Origin: Bacteroidota bacterium
GTDB lineage: Bacteria > Bacteroidota > Bacteroidia > Bacteroidales > VadinHA17
Direction of reading: 5' to 3'
Assembly (NCBI GenBank): GCA_016868515.1
Contig: VGGM01000133.1
Coordinates: 1-5,308 of the forward strand
DNA: 5,308 bases
A program made the position numbers and the translations under genes. Shown here in pieces: positions 1-5,308 of the stretch (its first letter is position 1; each line of letters opens with the position of its first letter). The notes beneath the pieces were generated by a model. That model ran no database searches, was not told the origin of the DNA, and was given only the letters and a program-made list of their open reading frames with translations.

Positions 1-161
1 CGGTCCTTCGACTTGGTATAGGCGTCCTTGAAAAAGTCAATGGCTTCGAAATACTCACCGGCCCTGAATGCATCCCAGGCCTTCTCGGCTTTCCTTTTCT
101 GTGAATGGAGTGCAAGCGGCACTGCCAGCAACAGCAATATGACAATTATACGGTTCCTCAT
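1..161 (-). CDS. Exported TPR-type protein, N-terminal fragment (possibly OmpA/PorE-like family)
   Basis: Partial gene: 53 complete codons from the ATG (complement of 159-161), running off the left edge with no stop. The product starts with a signal peptide: a basic start (MRNR), a hydrophobic core of about 14 residues (IIVILLLLAVPLAL), then HSQ, where signal peptidase I cleavage is plausible near residues 20-21. The mature part (AEKAWDAFRAGEYFEAIDFF, then KDAYTKSKD) has the helix-turn-helix pattern of a TPR unit, with alternating A/W/F and G-x-Y positions. In Bacteroidota this combination of signal peptide, early TPR and 'AGEYFEAIDFFKDAYTKSKD'-like wording is common at the start of envelope proteins with TPR, PD40 beta-propeller and OmpA-like domains (PorE type). 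That assignment is inference, because the diagnostic C-terminal domains lie outside the window. The start is supported by the signal peptide beginning there and by a -7 promoter box just upstream. A plain TPR protein is the main alternative. Confidence 0.82.
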   Translation of the reverse strand, partial: MRNRIIVILLLLAVPLALHSQKRKAEKAWDAFRAGEYFEAIDFFKDAYTKSKD

Positions 162-181
162 CTGAAAACAACCACTATCCG

Positions 182-208
182 CAAATGTAACTATTGTTAC
201 TCTCCAAA
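182..208 (-). promoter_or_regulatory. Promoter of the exported TPR protein gene
   Basis: Read on the minus strand, 189-182 is TACATTTG, a full match to the Bacteroidota -7 box TAnnTTTG. It ends 20 bases before the ATG at 161, so the leader would be short, about 12-16 bases. A TTTG at 208-205 could be the -33 element, but its 15-base spacing is shorter than the usual 17-23, so only the -7 box is convincing. The spacer contains a small perfect dyad (187-200). No Shine-Dalgarno sequence is visible before the ATG, which is normal in this phylum. Confidence 0.5.
187..200. repeat. Small inverted repeat within a promoter spacer
   Basis: GTAAC-TATT-GTTAC is a perfect dyad with 5-base arms and a 4-base centre. 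It overlaps the upstream edge of the proposed -7 box (182-189) and fills most of the spacer toward the -33 region. A repressor bound there would block RNA polymerase, so it is a possible operator. The arms are short and AT-rich, so chance is a real alternative. Confidence 0.3.
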
Positions 209-252
209 CGGATATAACCCAGATTTATTTTAACAAATCAAACAGGTCAATA

Positions 253-270
253 CGTCACTAAACCAGTACG
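253..270 (-). terminator. Weak hairpin just after glnN, possible terminator
   Basis: Eight bases beyond the glnN stop codon, CGT-C-ACT-AAACC-AGT-ACG can fold into a 6-base-pair stem with one bulged C (256) and a 5-base loop. No U-run follows directly in the glnN RNA; the next bases are mixed, with AT-rich sequence only about 15-25 bases further on. This is the only local structure I see between glnN and the next gene. It is a poor intrinsic terminator, so read-through or factor-dependent termination is possible. Confidence 0.22.
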
Positions 271-277
271 GCACCCC

Positions 278-2467
278 TTATCTCGTGAACAGAAGTTCCC
301 TGTACTTTGGAAGCGGCCACATCTCATTGTCAACCGTCTGTTCGAGCTTGTCGATGTGGTACCTTATTTCCGAAAGGTAAGGCTTCACATTGCGCTCATA
401 GGCAAGCGCCCTTTCGAAAAGGCTATCAATGATATTCGCCTTTTTGCGTTCCTCAATCATCTCGTTCACAAGCTTCTTGATCATGGTTATGTGGTCTGAC
501 GTGTTAACTATCAGCTCTTTTCTGGTGCCTGCCAGCCGTTCATACTCAATCCCTCCGAAAACCTCCTTCAGACCCCTTACATTGTCAAGCAGGAGAGTCA
601 TATACCTGACGGCCACCGGGACTATATGGTTGATGGCCAGATCTCCCAGGACTCTTGCTTCAATCTGCACTTTCTTAACGAACTTTTCGTATTCAACTTC
701 AACCCTGCTCATAAGTTCCTTATCGGAAAAGACTCCGGTAGAAATCAGTACCTCTTTCGACTGAGTGAGCAGGTAGCCTTTCAGTGATTCAGGCACGCTT
801 ACCTGGCCTGACAGACCCCGGGCAACAGCCTCCTCCTGCCATTCTGCGCTGTAACCGTCACCTTCAAACCTGATCCTCTCGGTTTCGAGGATATAGTTCT
901 TAAGTATGGCAAAGATGGCCTCATCTTTTTTGCGTCCCTTTTTAATAAGGGCGTCTACCTCTTCCCTGAACCTGACAAGCTGGCTGGCAAGGGCAGAGTT
1001 AAGCACTATCATCGGGGCACTGCAGTTGGCAGAGGAACCCACAGCCCTGAATTCGAACCTGTTGCCGGTGAAGGCAAACGGACTGGTACGGTTACGGTCA
1101 GTGTTGTCAAGAAGAATTTCAGGGATTTTACCGATTCCGAGTTTCAGTTCCGTCTTGAGTGCCGGGCTCATCTTTCTGTCGGTTACCTTTCTGGCAATAG
1201 ATTCAAGCATGCCTGTAAGGTAGGTTCCCAGGAAGACTGAGATTATTGCAGGCGGTGCCTCATGGCCTCCAAGACGGTATGAGTTGGTTTCATTTATTAC
1301 GCTGGCCCTCAGCAGTTCATTATGATCATTTACGGTTTTCAGCACGTTAACCAGGAAGGTAAGGAACTGAAGGTTAGACTTGGGGTTTTTTCCGGGCGAC
1401 AATAGATTAACACCGGTGTCGGTTGCCAGTGACCAGTTGCAGTGTTTCCCCGATCCGTTTATTCCGGCAAAAGGCTTTTCGTGGAACAGCACCCTGAACT
1501 TGTGCCTGCGGGCAACCCTCTTCATCACATCCATAAGCAACTGATTATGGTCGACCGCCAGGTTAGCCTCCTCATATAGGGGGGCGCACTCAAACTGGTT
1601 GGGAGCCACCTCGTTATGCCTGGTCTTTACCGGGATTCCAAGCCGGTAGGCCTCATATTCAAAATCCTTCATAAAGCACATTACCCTTTCTGGTATCGAA
1701 CCGAAATAATGATCGGCCAGCTGCTGATCCTTGGCCGACTGGTGACCCATAAGAGTACGGTCGGCCAGGACCATGTCGGGACGCGCGTAAAAAAGGGCCT
1801 CGTCAATGAGGAAATATTCCTGTTCAACACCAAGAGTGGCTATCACTTTTTTTACATCCTTGTCGAAATAATGGCACACATCAACAGCAGCCCTGTCGAG
1901 CGCCGAAAGAGCCTTCAGAAGCGGAGTCTTATAATCAAGCGCTTCTCCGGTATACGATACAAAGACCGTTGGAATACATAGGGTGCTTCCAATTATGAAG
2001 GCCGGCGACGATACATCCCAGGCTGTATACCCCCTTGCTTCGAAAGTGTTTCTTATGCCGCCGCTGGGAAAGCTTGAGGCATCAGGCTCCTGCTGAACCA
2101 GCAAATTCCCCGAGAACGACTCCAGTAACCGACCATGTTCACCATGCTCGATAAACGCATCGTGCTTCTCTGCAGTAGAATCGGTCAGTGGGTGAAACCA
2201 GTGAGTGTAGTGAGTCACTCCTCTCTCTATTGCCCATGCCTTCAGTCCGGTTGCAACCTGGTCGGCTATCTGCCTGCTTATGGTTGTCCCTTCGAACATA
2301 GCTCTCCCTACTGCATTGTAAGCCTCACGGGGCAGATACTTCTCCATCTTCGGAAGATCGAATACATCTGATGCAAACATTGTCGATATGTCAGCAGATG
2401 GTCTGTTGGGATTAACAGGCACCCTGTCGAGTACATCCTTTAATGCTGAAAACCTTAACTGTGCCAT
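278..2467 (-). CDS. glnN: Type III glutamine synthetase (GSIII, GlnN)
   Basis: Cytoplasmic enzyme that makes L-glutamine from L-glutamate, ammonia and ATP, the entry step of ammonia assimilation. The chosen start, MAQLRFSALKDVL, gives 729 residues, the same length as the Bacteroides fragilis GlnN as I recall it. An in-frame ATG 33 bases upstream (2500) is rejected because the promoter -7 box (2489-2496) lies inside that extension. Motifs, numbered from the chosen Met: N-terminal GSIII-specific region with THWFHPLTD at 88-96; GVEQEYFLID at 213-222, supplying the metal-binding Glu residues; HNEVAPNQFE at 284-293; NGSGKHCN at 337-344, the conserved ATP/metal-site His loop; RTSPFAFTGNRFEFRAVGSS at 460-479, corresponding to the substrate-binding EFR region; then a long GSIII-type C-terminal helical extension to LLFTR. 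All expected motifs are intact and no frameshift is seen. GSIII forms dodecamers and has no GSI-type adenylylation loop (family knowledge). No nitrogen-regulation genes lie beside it here. Confidence 0.97.
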   Translation of the reverse strand: MAQLRFSALKDVLDRVPVNPNRPSADISTMFASDVFDLPKMEKYLPREAYNAVGRAMFEGTTISRQIADQVATGLKAWAIERGVTHYTHWFHPLTDSTAEKHDAFIEHGEHGRLLESFSGNLLVQQEPDASSFPSGGIRNTFEARGYTAWDVSSPAFIIGSTLCIPTVFVSYTGEALDYKTPLLKALSALDRAAVDVCHYFDKDVKKVIATLGVEQEYFLIDEALFYARPDMVLADRTLMGHQSAKDQQLADHYFGSIPERVMCFMKDFEYEAYRLGIPVKTRHNEVAPNQFECAPLYEEANLAVDHNQLLMDVMKRVARRHKFRVLFHEKPFAGINGSGKHCNWSLATDTGVNLLSPGKNPKSNLQFLTFLVNVLKTVNDHNELLRASVINETNSYRLGGHEAPPAIISVFLGTYLTGMLESIARKVTDRKMSPALKTELKLGIGKIPEILLDNTDRNRTSPFAFTGNRFEFRAVGSSANCSAPMIVLNSALASQLVRFREEVDALIKKGRKKDEAIFAILKNYILETERIRFEGDGYSAEWQEEAVARGLSGQVSVPESLKGYLLTQSKEVLISTGVFSDKELMSRVEVEYEKFVKKVQIEARVLGDLAINHIVPVAVRYMTLLLDNVRGLKEVFGGIEYERLAGTRKELIVNTSDHITMIKKLVNEMIEERKKANIIDSLFERALAYERNVKPYLSEIRYHIDKLEQTVDNEMWPLPKYRELLFTR

Positions 2468-2488
2468 TTGTACGGTATTATTTGAATA

Positions 2489-2496
2489 CAAAAATA
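2489..2496 (-). promoter_or_regulatory. glnN promoter -7 box
   Basis: On the minus strand 2496-2489 reads TATTTTTG, matching TAnnTTTG. It ends 21 bases before the chosen glnN ATG (2467), giving a leader of roughly 15-18 bases. No TTTG is seen at the -33 position (about 2516-2519, which lies in the C-rich stretch), but A-tracts further upstream may compensate. Its position inside the longer reading frame from 2500 is the main reason for choosing the 729-residue start. Confidence 0.5.
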
Positions 2497-2521
2497 ACAT
2501 TCTCCAATAACCCCCCCTTGA

Positions 2522-2559
2522 TTTTTTCGATCATTATATGTTTTTTATTATTTTTTTTT
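2522..2559 (-). promoter_or_regulatory. AT-rich tracts, possible UP element for glnN
   Basis: Plus-strand T-tracts at 2522-2527, 2541-2546 and 2551-2559 are A-tracts on the glnN strand. If glnN transcription starts near 2484, they fall at about -38 to -43, -57 to -62 and -67 to -75, where the alpha subunit C-terminal domains of RNA polymerase or curved DNA would act. This would suit a strongly expressed assimilation gene with no recognisable -33 element. The role is inferred from position only. Confidence 0.35.
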
Positions 2560-2621
2560 CAACACTCCCCCCTATTTCATGGGTACTTTCAGTAAAATAG
2601 TGTTAATATCAGCGAAACCCT

Positions 2622-2632
2622 AGAGTAACTCT
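2622..2632. repeat. Perfect short palindrome AGAGTAACTCT
   Basis: AGAGT-A-ACTCT has 5-base arms around a single base. It lies about 155 bases upstream of the glnN start and about 160 upstream of the ppiD start, near the middle of the divergent region. It is a possible site for a dimeric regulator. The arms are short and there is no second copy in the window, so chance is possible. Confidence 0.25.
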
Positions 2633-2662
2633 CGGATTTGCTGTTAAAGAAGCAAGAAACCA

Positions 2663-2672
2663 TTCCATGGAA
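2663..2672. repeat. Perfect 10-base palindrome TTCCATGGAA
   Basis: TTCCATGGAA is fully self-complementary. It sits about 70 bases upstream of the ppiD -7 box. With no loop it would act as a protein-binding site and not as an RNA hairpin. The flanking bases do not extend the symmetry. No second copy is seen. Confidence 0.25.
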
Positions 2673-2739
2673 CCGGGAGATGAATTGTGTAAGTCGTTTC
2701 AAATAACGGAAGGCTAACTTTTTTTATACCGATTTTTGT

Positions 2740-2747
2740 TATATTTG
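2740..2747 (+). promoter_or_regulatory. Promoter -7 box of the ppiD-like gene
   Basis: TATATTTG is an exact TAnnTTTG match, 46 bases before the ATG at 2794. Transcription would start near 2752-2756, giving a leader of about 40 bases that is AT-rich and has no Shine-Dalgarno sequence. A T-run (2719-2725) covers the -33 area but there is no clear TTTG. The near-identical box TATATTTG occurs before the downstream acyltransferase gene. Confidence 0.5.
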
Positions 2748-2793
2748 TCGCCTGTTTTACCGATACTATATATTAATTAAAGTTCCATACTAA

Positions 2794-4914
2794 ATGTCAA
2801 TACTTCAGACTTTACGGGAGAGGGCTGGCTGGCTGGTTGCAGTTGTTATAGGGATTGCCCTTCTGATTTTCGTAATAAGCGACTTTTTCGGAAGCGGCAG
2901 TGGTCAGCAAAGGCAGGCCAGGAAGTTTTATGAGCTTGCCACTATCGGCAACGAATCGCTTTCTTACCAGGAATATGATGCCAGGCTTCAGAATCTCATT
3001 GAGATATACAAGCTTTCCGGCACCCCGAACATAACCGAGGAACTGGCCGAAACTCTCAGGGCACAGATATGGGAGCAGATTGTAAGGGAGAAGATCCTGC
3101 AAAAAGAGTTTGTGAAACTTGGCATAGAAGTCTCCGATGAAGAGCTTGCCGAACTGGTTACCGGCAATCAGAAACATCCTATCGTAATCCAGCTTTTTAC
3201 CGACCGTGAAACAGGTATGTTCAACGAATCGTTTCTGATTAATTTCCTTAAGCAGACTGAATCTGATCCTACTGCTCTAACCTATTGGCTTTTCTTCGAG
3301 GATGAGATTGTAACTGAGAGGCTCAATGCAAAATACAACAACATGGTGTCGAAAGGGCTTCATGTTACAAAATTCCAGGCTGAGTTTGAAAAGAGCAGTG
3401 CAGCACGCAGTGTCGACTTTACGTATGCCGGCAGGTATTTTGCCACCATACCTGATTCGCTGGTAACGATATCACAGGATGAGATCAGGAAGCACTATGC
3501 ATCGCGCAAGGAAGAATACAAGCGTCCTGCCCTCAGGAGCATGGAGTATGTTACATTTGACATAGAGCCGTCGCAGGAGGATATTGACGAGGCTTTCCGC
3601 TGGATCTCAAACTATATCGATGAATTTGCGGGCTCACCCGATCCTGAACAATTTGTAAACCTGACAGCCGACACAAGGCATGTGGGATTCTACCTGACTG
3701 CCGGTCAGCTTCCAGAAACACTCAGGGAATTTGCCCGGAAGGGAGAAATGAACGTCGTTTTCGGGCCATACCTGGAGGACAAGACATACAGGATTGCCCG
3801 AATAATTGACATAGCCGAGAGACCCGACTCGGTGAGGGCAAGGCATATTCTAATTGCAGCCGGCCCGGAGAAGACAATGGCAATGGCAAAACTTGAGGCC
3901 GACAGTTTGCTGAATGTTATCAGGGGTGGAATGAGTTTTGATCTGGTGGCAATGCTTACGTCAGATGATCAGGGTTCGGCACAGGTTGGAGGCGATCTGG
4001 GGTGGTTCCCCGAGGGGATGATGGTAATTCCATTCAACAATGCCTGCTTCAGCGGCAAGAAGGGTGATCTGGTGATTGCAGAAACAACTTACGGAGTTCA
4101 CATTATTGAGATTATTGAACAGAGCAGCCGGGTAAGAAAATACAATATCGGAATTATCGACAGGGAGGTAATCCCCGGTTCCGCCACAATTCAGAAGATT
4201 TACGGCGAGGCAAGTCAGTTTGCAGGCAATAATCCCACCCATGAGAAATTCAACCTGACGGTTGCCGAACTTGGGCTGAATAAAAAGATTGCCACCGACA
4301 TCACTCAGGACCAGAAGGATATTGCCGGTCTGGAAGGCGCAAGATACCTTATCATGTCACTTTTTGAGACAGTCGCAGGGAAGATTGTTCTTGACAACAG
4401 CCAGCAGGCAGTTTTTGAACTTGGCAACCAGTATGTCGTTGCTTACTGCACCAGGTCGCAGGAGGAGGGTATTGCCGGACTCAGCGATGTTGAGGACGAA
4501 ATCAGGTATAAGCTGATTAACCTTAAAAAAGCCGAACTGGCTGCAAATGAATTAAGTATGGCAATGAATGAGGGTAAGACGCTGGAGGTGATTGCACGTG
4601 AAAAGAACCTGCTTCTTGAAGAAGCCGCAGCTATATCATTCAGATCGTTTTCGGTACAGGGAATGGCCGGTATTGAGCCTGCTCTTATTGCGGCCGCCTC
4701 AGCCGCAGGTGAAGGTATACTGACAGGCCCGGTAAAGGGCAACAACGGTGCCTACCTGCTTACGGTCAACAGCTCGGCGCCTGCAAATGAGGAGGAGTTG
4801 CAGATGATCATTGACAGGCTCTCCGCGATGCTCCAGATCAGGTCGTCATATGAGCTTTTTGAGGCTCTCAGAAAGGAAGCGGGAATAGTTGATAAGAGGC
4901 ACAAGTTCTTTTAG
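2794..4914 (+). CDS. PpiD/SurA-like membrane-anchored parvulin peptidyl-prolyl isomerase
   Basis: Predicted periplasmic folding factor of 706 residues, tethered to the inner membrane by one N-terminal helix. Residues 1-12 (MSILQTLRERAG) are basic and cytoplasmic, followed by a hydrophobic segment at 13-32 (WLVAVVIGIALLIFVISDFF), the typical PpiD start. Residues 40-200 are a helical SurA_N-like chaperone region. A parvulin domain spans about 343-445, with RARHILI (His351), GGDLGWF at 399-405, PFNNACF at 413-419 and YGVHIIEI at 433-440 (His436). Residues 222-342 and 450-600 look like degenerate or helical flanking domains. Both conserved parvulin His residues are present, but the Pin1 catalytic Cys has no equivalent, as is common in SurA/PpiD parvulins, so chaperone activity may dominate. 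The start is fixed by the membrane anchor directly after the Met. The gene stands alone with its own -7 box and is divergent from glnN. The family call is strong. Client proteins, and whether isomerase activity is retained, are unknown. The symbol ppiD is left out because orthology to the enterobacterial gene is not shown. Confidence 0.93.
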   Translation: MSILQTLRERAGWLVAVVIGIALLIFVISDFFGSGSGQQRQARKFYELATIGNESLSYQEYDARLQNLIEIYKLSGTPNITEELAETLRAQIWEQIVREKILQKEFVKLGIEVSDEELAELVTGNQKHPIVIQLFTDRETGMFNESFLINFLKQTESDPTALTYWLFFEDEIVTERLNAKYNNMVSKGLHVTKFQAEFEKSSAARSVDFTYAGRYFATIPDSLVTISQDEIRKHYASRKEEYKRPALRSMEYVTFDIEPSQEDIDEAFRWISNYIDEFAGSPDPEQFVNLTADTRHVGFYLTAGQLPETLREFARKGEMNVVFGPYLEDKTYRIARIIDIAERPDSVRARHILIAAGPEKTMAMAKLEADSLLNVIRGGMSFDLVAMLTSDDQGSAQVGGDLGWFPEGMMVIPFNNACFSGKKGDLVIAETTYGVHIIEIIEQSSRVRKYNIGIIDREVIPGSATIQKIYGEASQFAGNNPTHEKFNLTVAELGLNKKIATDITQDQKDIAGLEGARYLIMSLFETVAGKIVLDNSQQAVFELGNQYVVAYCTRSQEEGIAGLSDVEDEIRYKLINLKKAELAANELSMAMNEGKTLEVIAREKNLLLEEAAAISFRSFSVQGMAGIEPALIAAASAAGEGILTGPVKGNNGAYLLTVNSSAPANEEELQMIIDRLSAMLQIRSSYELFEALRKEAGIVDKRHKFF

Positions 4915-4932
4915 AAAGATATTACCAGAAGC

Positions 4933-4974
4933 AACAGCACTATTGAAGGAGGTTACTCCTTTTATGGTGCTGTT
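4933..4974 (+). terminator. Long imperfect hairpin after the ppiD-like gene
   Basis: Starting 18 bases after the stop codon, the arm at 4933-4951 pairs with 4956-4974 around a GTTA loop. Of 19 positions, 16 are Watson-Crick pairs, two are G-U wobbles (4941/4966 and 4945/4962) and one is a T-T mismatch (4944/4963). The wobbles would be A-C mismatches in the opposite RNA, so the structure favours the plus-strand transcript and fits the 3' end of the ppiD mRNA. A U-run is missing (TTCTCATTT follows), so it may be a factor-assisted terminator or an mRNA-stabilising hairpin. Confidence 0.55.
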
Positions 4975-4983
4975 CTCATTTAC

Positions 4984-5004
4984 GGGTGCCAATGATCGGC
5001 ACCC
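4984..5004. repeat. GC-rich inverted repeat: second terminator hairpin or operator
   Basis: GGGTGCC at 4984-4990 and GGCACCC at 4998-5004 are perfect 7-base arms around AATGATC. As RNA this makes a stable hairpin followed by TATTAATT, a weak U-containing tail, so it could be a second terminator for ppiD. As DNA its centre (4994) lies about 35 bases upstream of the expected start of the next transcript, an operator or activator position. The sequence does not decide between the two. Confidence 0.5.
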
Positions 5005-5014
5005 TATTAATTAC

Positions 5015-5022
5015 TATATTTG
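5015..5022 (+). promoter_or_regulatory. Promoter -7 box of the acyltransferase gene
   Basis: TATATTTG is an exact TAnnTTTG match, 21 bases before the ATG at 5044, so the leader would be about 15 bases. This is almost the same spacing as for glnN and the left-hand gene. No TTTG is found at the -33 position, which is occupied by the inverted repeat 4984-5004. No Shine-Dalgarno sequence precedes the start. Confidence 0.5.
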
Positions 5023-5043
5023 TTACTGAACTTAAACTGCGAT

Positions 5044-5308
5044 ATGAAGCTTCTGACATCAAATGACCTTGCCAAAGCAGTCAACCTGAATATACCGGGA
5101 GGTAGTCTGATTGCAGGCGCCCTTATGCAATTATTCAGGTATAACAAAGTCAATAAGGTTTATTCATCGGTACTTGAGAGAGATCCGCTGGGATTGGTTA
5201 CTTCACTCCTTAACCAGCTGGAGATAAGATTCGAGGTTTCAGAGGAAGACCTTAAGAACATCCCCGAAACAGGCAGTTTTATATCAGTATCAAATCATCC
5301 CTACGGGG
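5044..5308 (+). CDS. Lysophospholipid acyltransferase-family protein, N-terminal fragment (OlsF/'hemolysin'-like)
   Basis: Partial gene: 88 complete codons, open at the right edge. The N-terminus MKLLTSNDLAKAVNL, followed by a hydrophobic stretch and 'LLNQLEIRFEVSEEDLKNIP', resembles the start of Bacteroidota acyltransferases often annotated as putative hemolysin or as the PlsC-like half of OlsF-type proteins. The last residues, SFISVSNHPYG, are the beginning of acyltransferase motif I (NHPxGGxDG, HX4D), with the catalytic His at residue 85 (codon 5296-5298); the Asp falls outside the window. The family transfers acyl chains to a lyso-lipid at the cytoplasmic membrane. Related Bacteroidota enzymes act on glycerophospholipids or on aminolipids such as ornithine or glycine lipids, and the fragment cannot separate these. 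It is also unknown whether a GNAT N-acyltransferase domain follows. It is preceded by its own -7 box and separated from ppiD by hairpins, so it is probably transcribed separately. Confidence 0.82.
   Translation, partial: MKLLTSNDLAKAVNLNIPGGSLIAGALMQLFRYNKVNKVYSSVLERDPLGLVTSLLNQLEIRFEVSEEDLKNIPETGSFISVSNHPYG

Larger units (their letters stand above)
2468..2793. other. Divergent intergenic region between glnN and the ppiD-like gene
   Basis: These 326 bases hold no supported gene. From left to right there is the glnN -7 box; a run of seven C (2511-2517); an AT-rich block with T-tracts (2522-2559); a run of six C (2567-2572); mixed sequence with two short palindromes (2622-2632 and 2663-2672); a T-run (2719-2725); and the ppiD -7 box (2740-2747). 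The longest gene-like frame is a 16-codon ATG frame at 2667-2717 with no recognisable product. The region is longer than two back-to-back core promoters need, so a small RNA or regulator sites in 2575-2715 cannot be excluded, but nothing shows one. Confidence 0.75.

Noticed and set aside
429..1981. Plus-strand open frames at 429-764, 906-1223 and 1616-1981, opposite glnN
   Set aside because: They are antisense to the intact, motif-complete glnN coding sequence, show no recognisable protein features and have no promoter box. They follow from the codon use of the real gene.
2135..2371. Plus-strand open frame opposite the glnN N-terminal region
   Set aside because: It is a shadow of glnN. The Cys- and Ser-rich composition is typical of antisense translation, and no start signals are seen.
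2478..2497. AT-only dyad TTATTT/AAATAA around the glnN -7 box
   Set aside because: Six A/T-only pairs with an 8-base loop in AT-rich DNA are likely by chance, and the overlap with the -7 box TATTTTTG explains part of the sequence.
2579..2623. 14-codon ATG frame (MGTFSKIVLISAKP) as a possible leader peptide
   Set aside because: It lies upstream of the ppiD promoter box, so it would not be on the ppiD mRNA. It has no promoter or ribosome site of its own and no attenuator structure after it.
2607..2717. 37-codon open stretch in the divergent intergenic region, with an internal ATG at 2667 (16 codons)
   Set aside because: It is short and has no start codon near its beginning, no ribosome site and no recognisable similarity. 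A stretch this long without a stop is expected by chance.
2812..4745. Minus-strand frames at 2812-3177, 3634-3846, 3961-4242 and 4443-4745, and a plus-strand frame at 4289-4516, inside the ppiD-like gene
   Set aside because: All overlap a continuous 706-residue protein with clear parvulin motifs. None has its own recognisable domain or promoter.
269..5004. The octamer CGGCACCC occurs both just after the glnN stop (269-276) and in the dyad at 4997-5004
   Set aside because: Only one copy is part of an inverted repeat. Eight bases shared once in 5.3 kb is weak evidence of relationship.

Overview
The window looks like ordinary chromosomal DNA of a Bacteroidota bacterium, most likely from a Bacteroidales-like lineage. 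Three things point there. It has a type III (GlnN) glutamine synthetase of the 729-residue size known from Bacteroides. It has a Bacteroidota-style PpiD/SurA-like membrane-anchored parvulin. All four gene starts are preceded by the Bacteroidota promoter -7 box TAnnTTTG, and none has a convincing Shine-Dalgarno sequence close to its start codon. The family and phylum calls come from recognising sequence motifs; no database search was run.

Layout. Positions 1-161 (minus strand) hold the first 53 codons of an exported TPR-type protein that runs off the left edge. Positions 278-2467 (minus) are a complete glnN. Positions 2468-2793 are a 326-base divergent intergenic region carrying the glnN and ppiD promoters, AT-rich tracts and two short perfect palindromes, with no supported gene. 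Positions 2794-4914 (plus) are a complete ppiD-like gene of 706 codons. Positions 4915-5043 contain a long imperfect RNA hairpin, a second GC-rich inverted repeat and a promoter box. From 5044 to the right edge (plus) lies the start of a lysophospholipid acyltransferase-family gene, cut just after the catalytic His of its HX4D motif.

How the genes relate. Each appears to be its own transcription unit, since each has its own -7 box. The shared themes are only general: ammonia assimilation (GlnN), and envelope biogenesis (the exported TPR protein, the periplasmic folding factor and the lipid acyltransferase). Nothing in the window shows a functional link between glnN and its neighbours: no glnB, amtB or glutamate synthase gene is present.

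I found no mobile element, CRISPR array, tRNA or rRNA, and no convincing new system. The more interesting material is non-coding: the 42-base hairpin after ppiD, the GGGTGCC/GGCACCC dyad over the -35 region of the acyltransferase promoter, the T-tracts placed like an UP element upstream of glnN, and small dyads near promoters.
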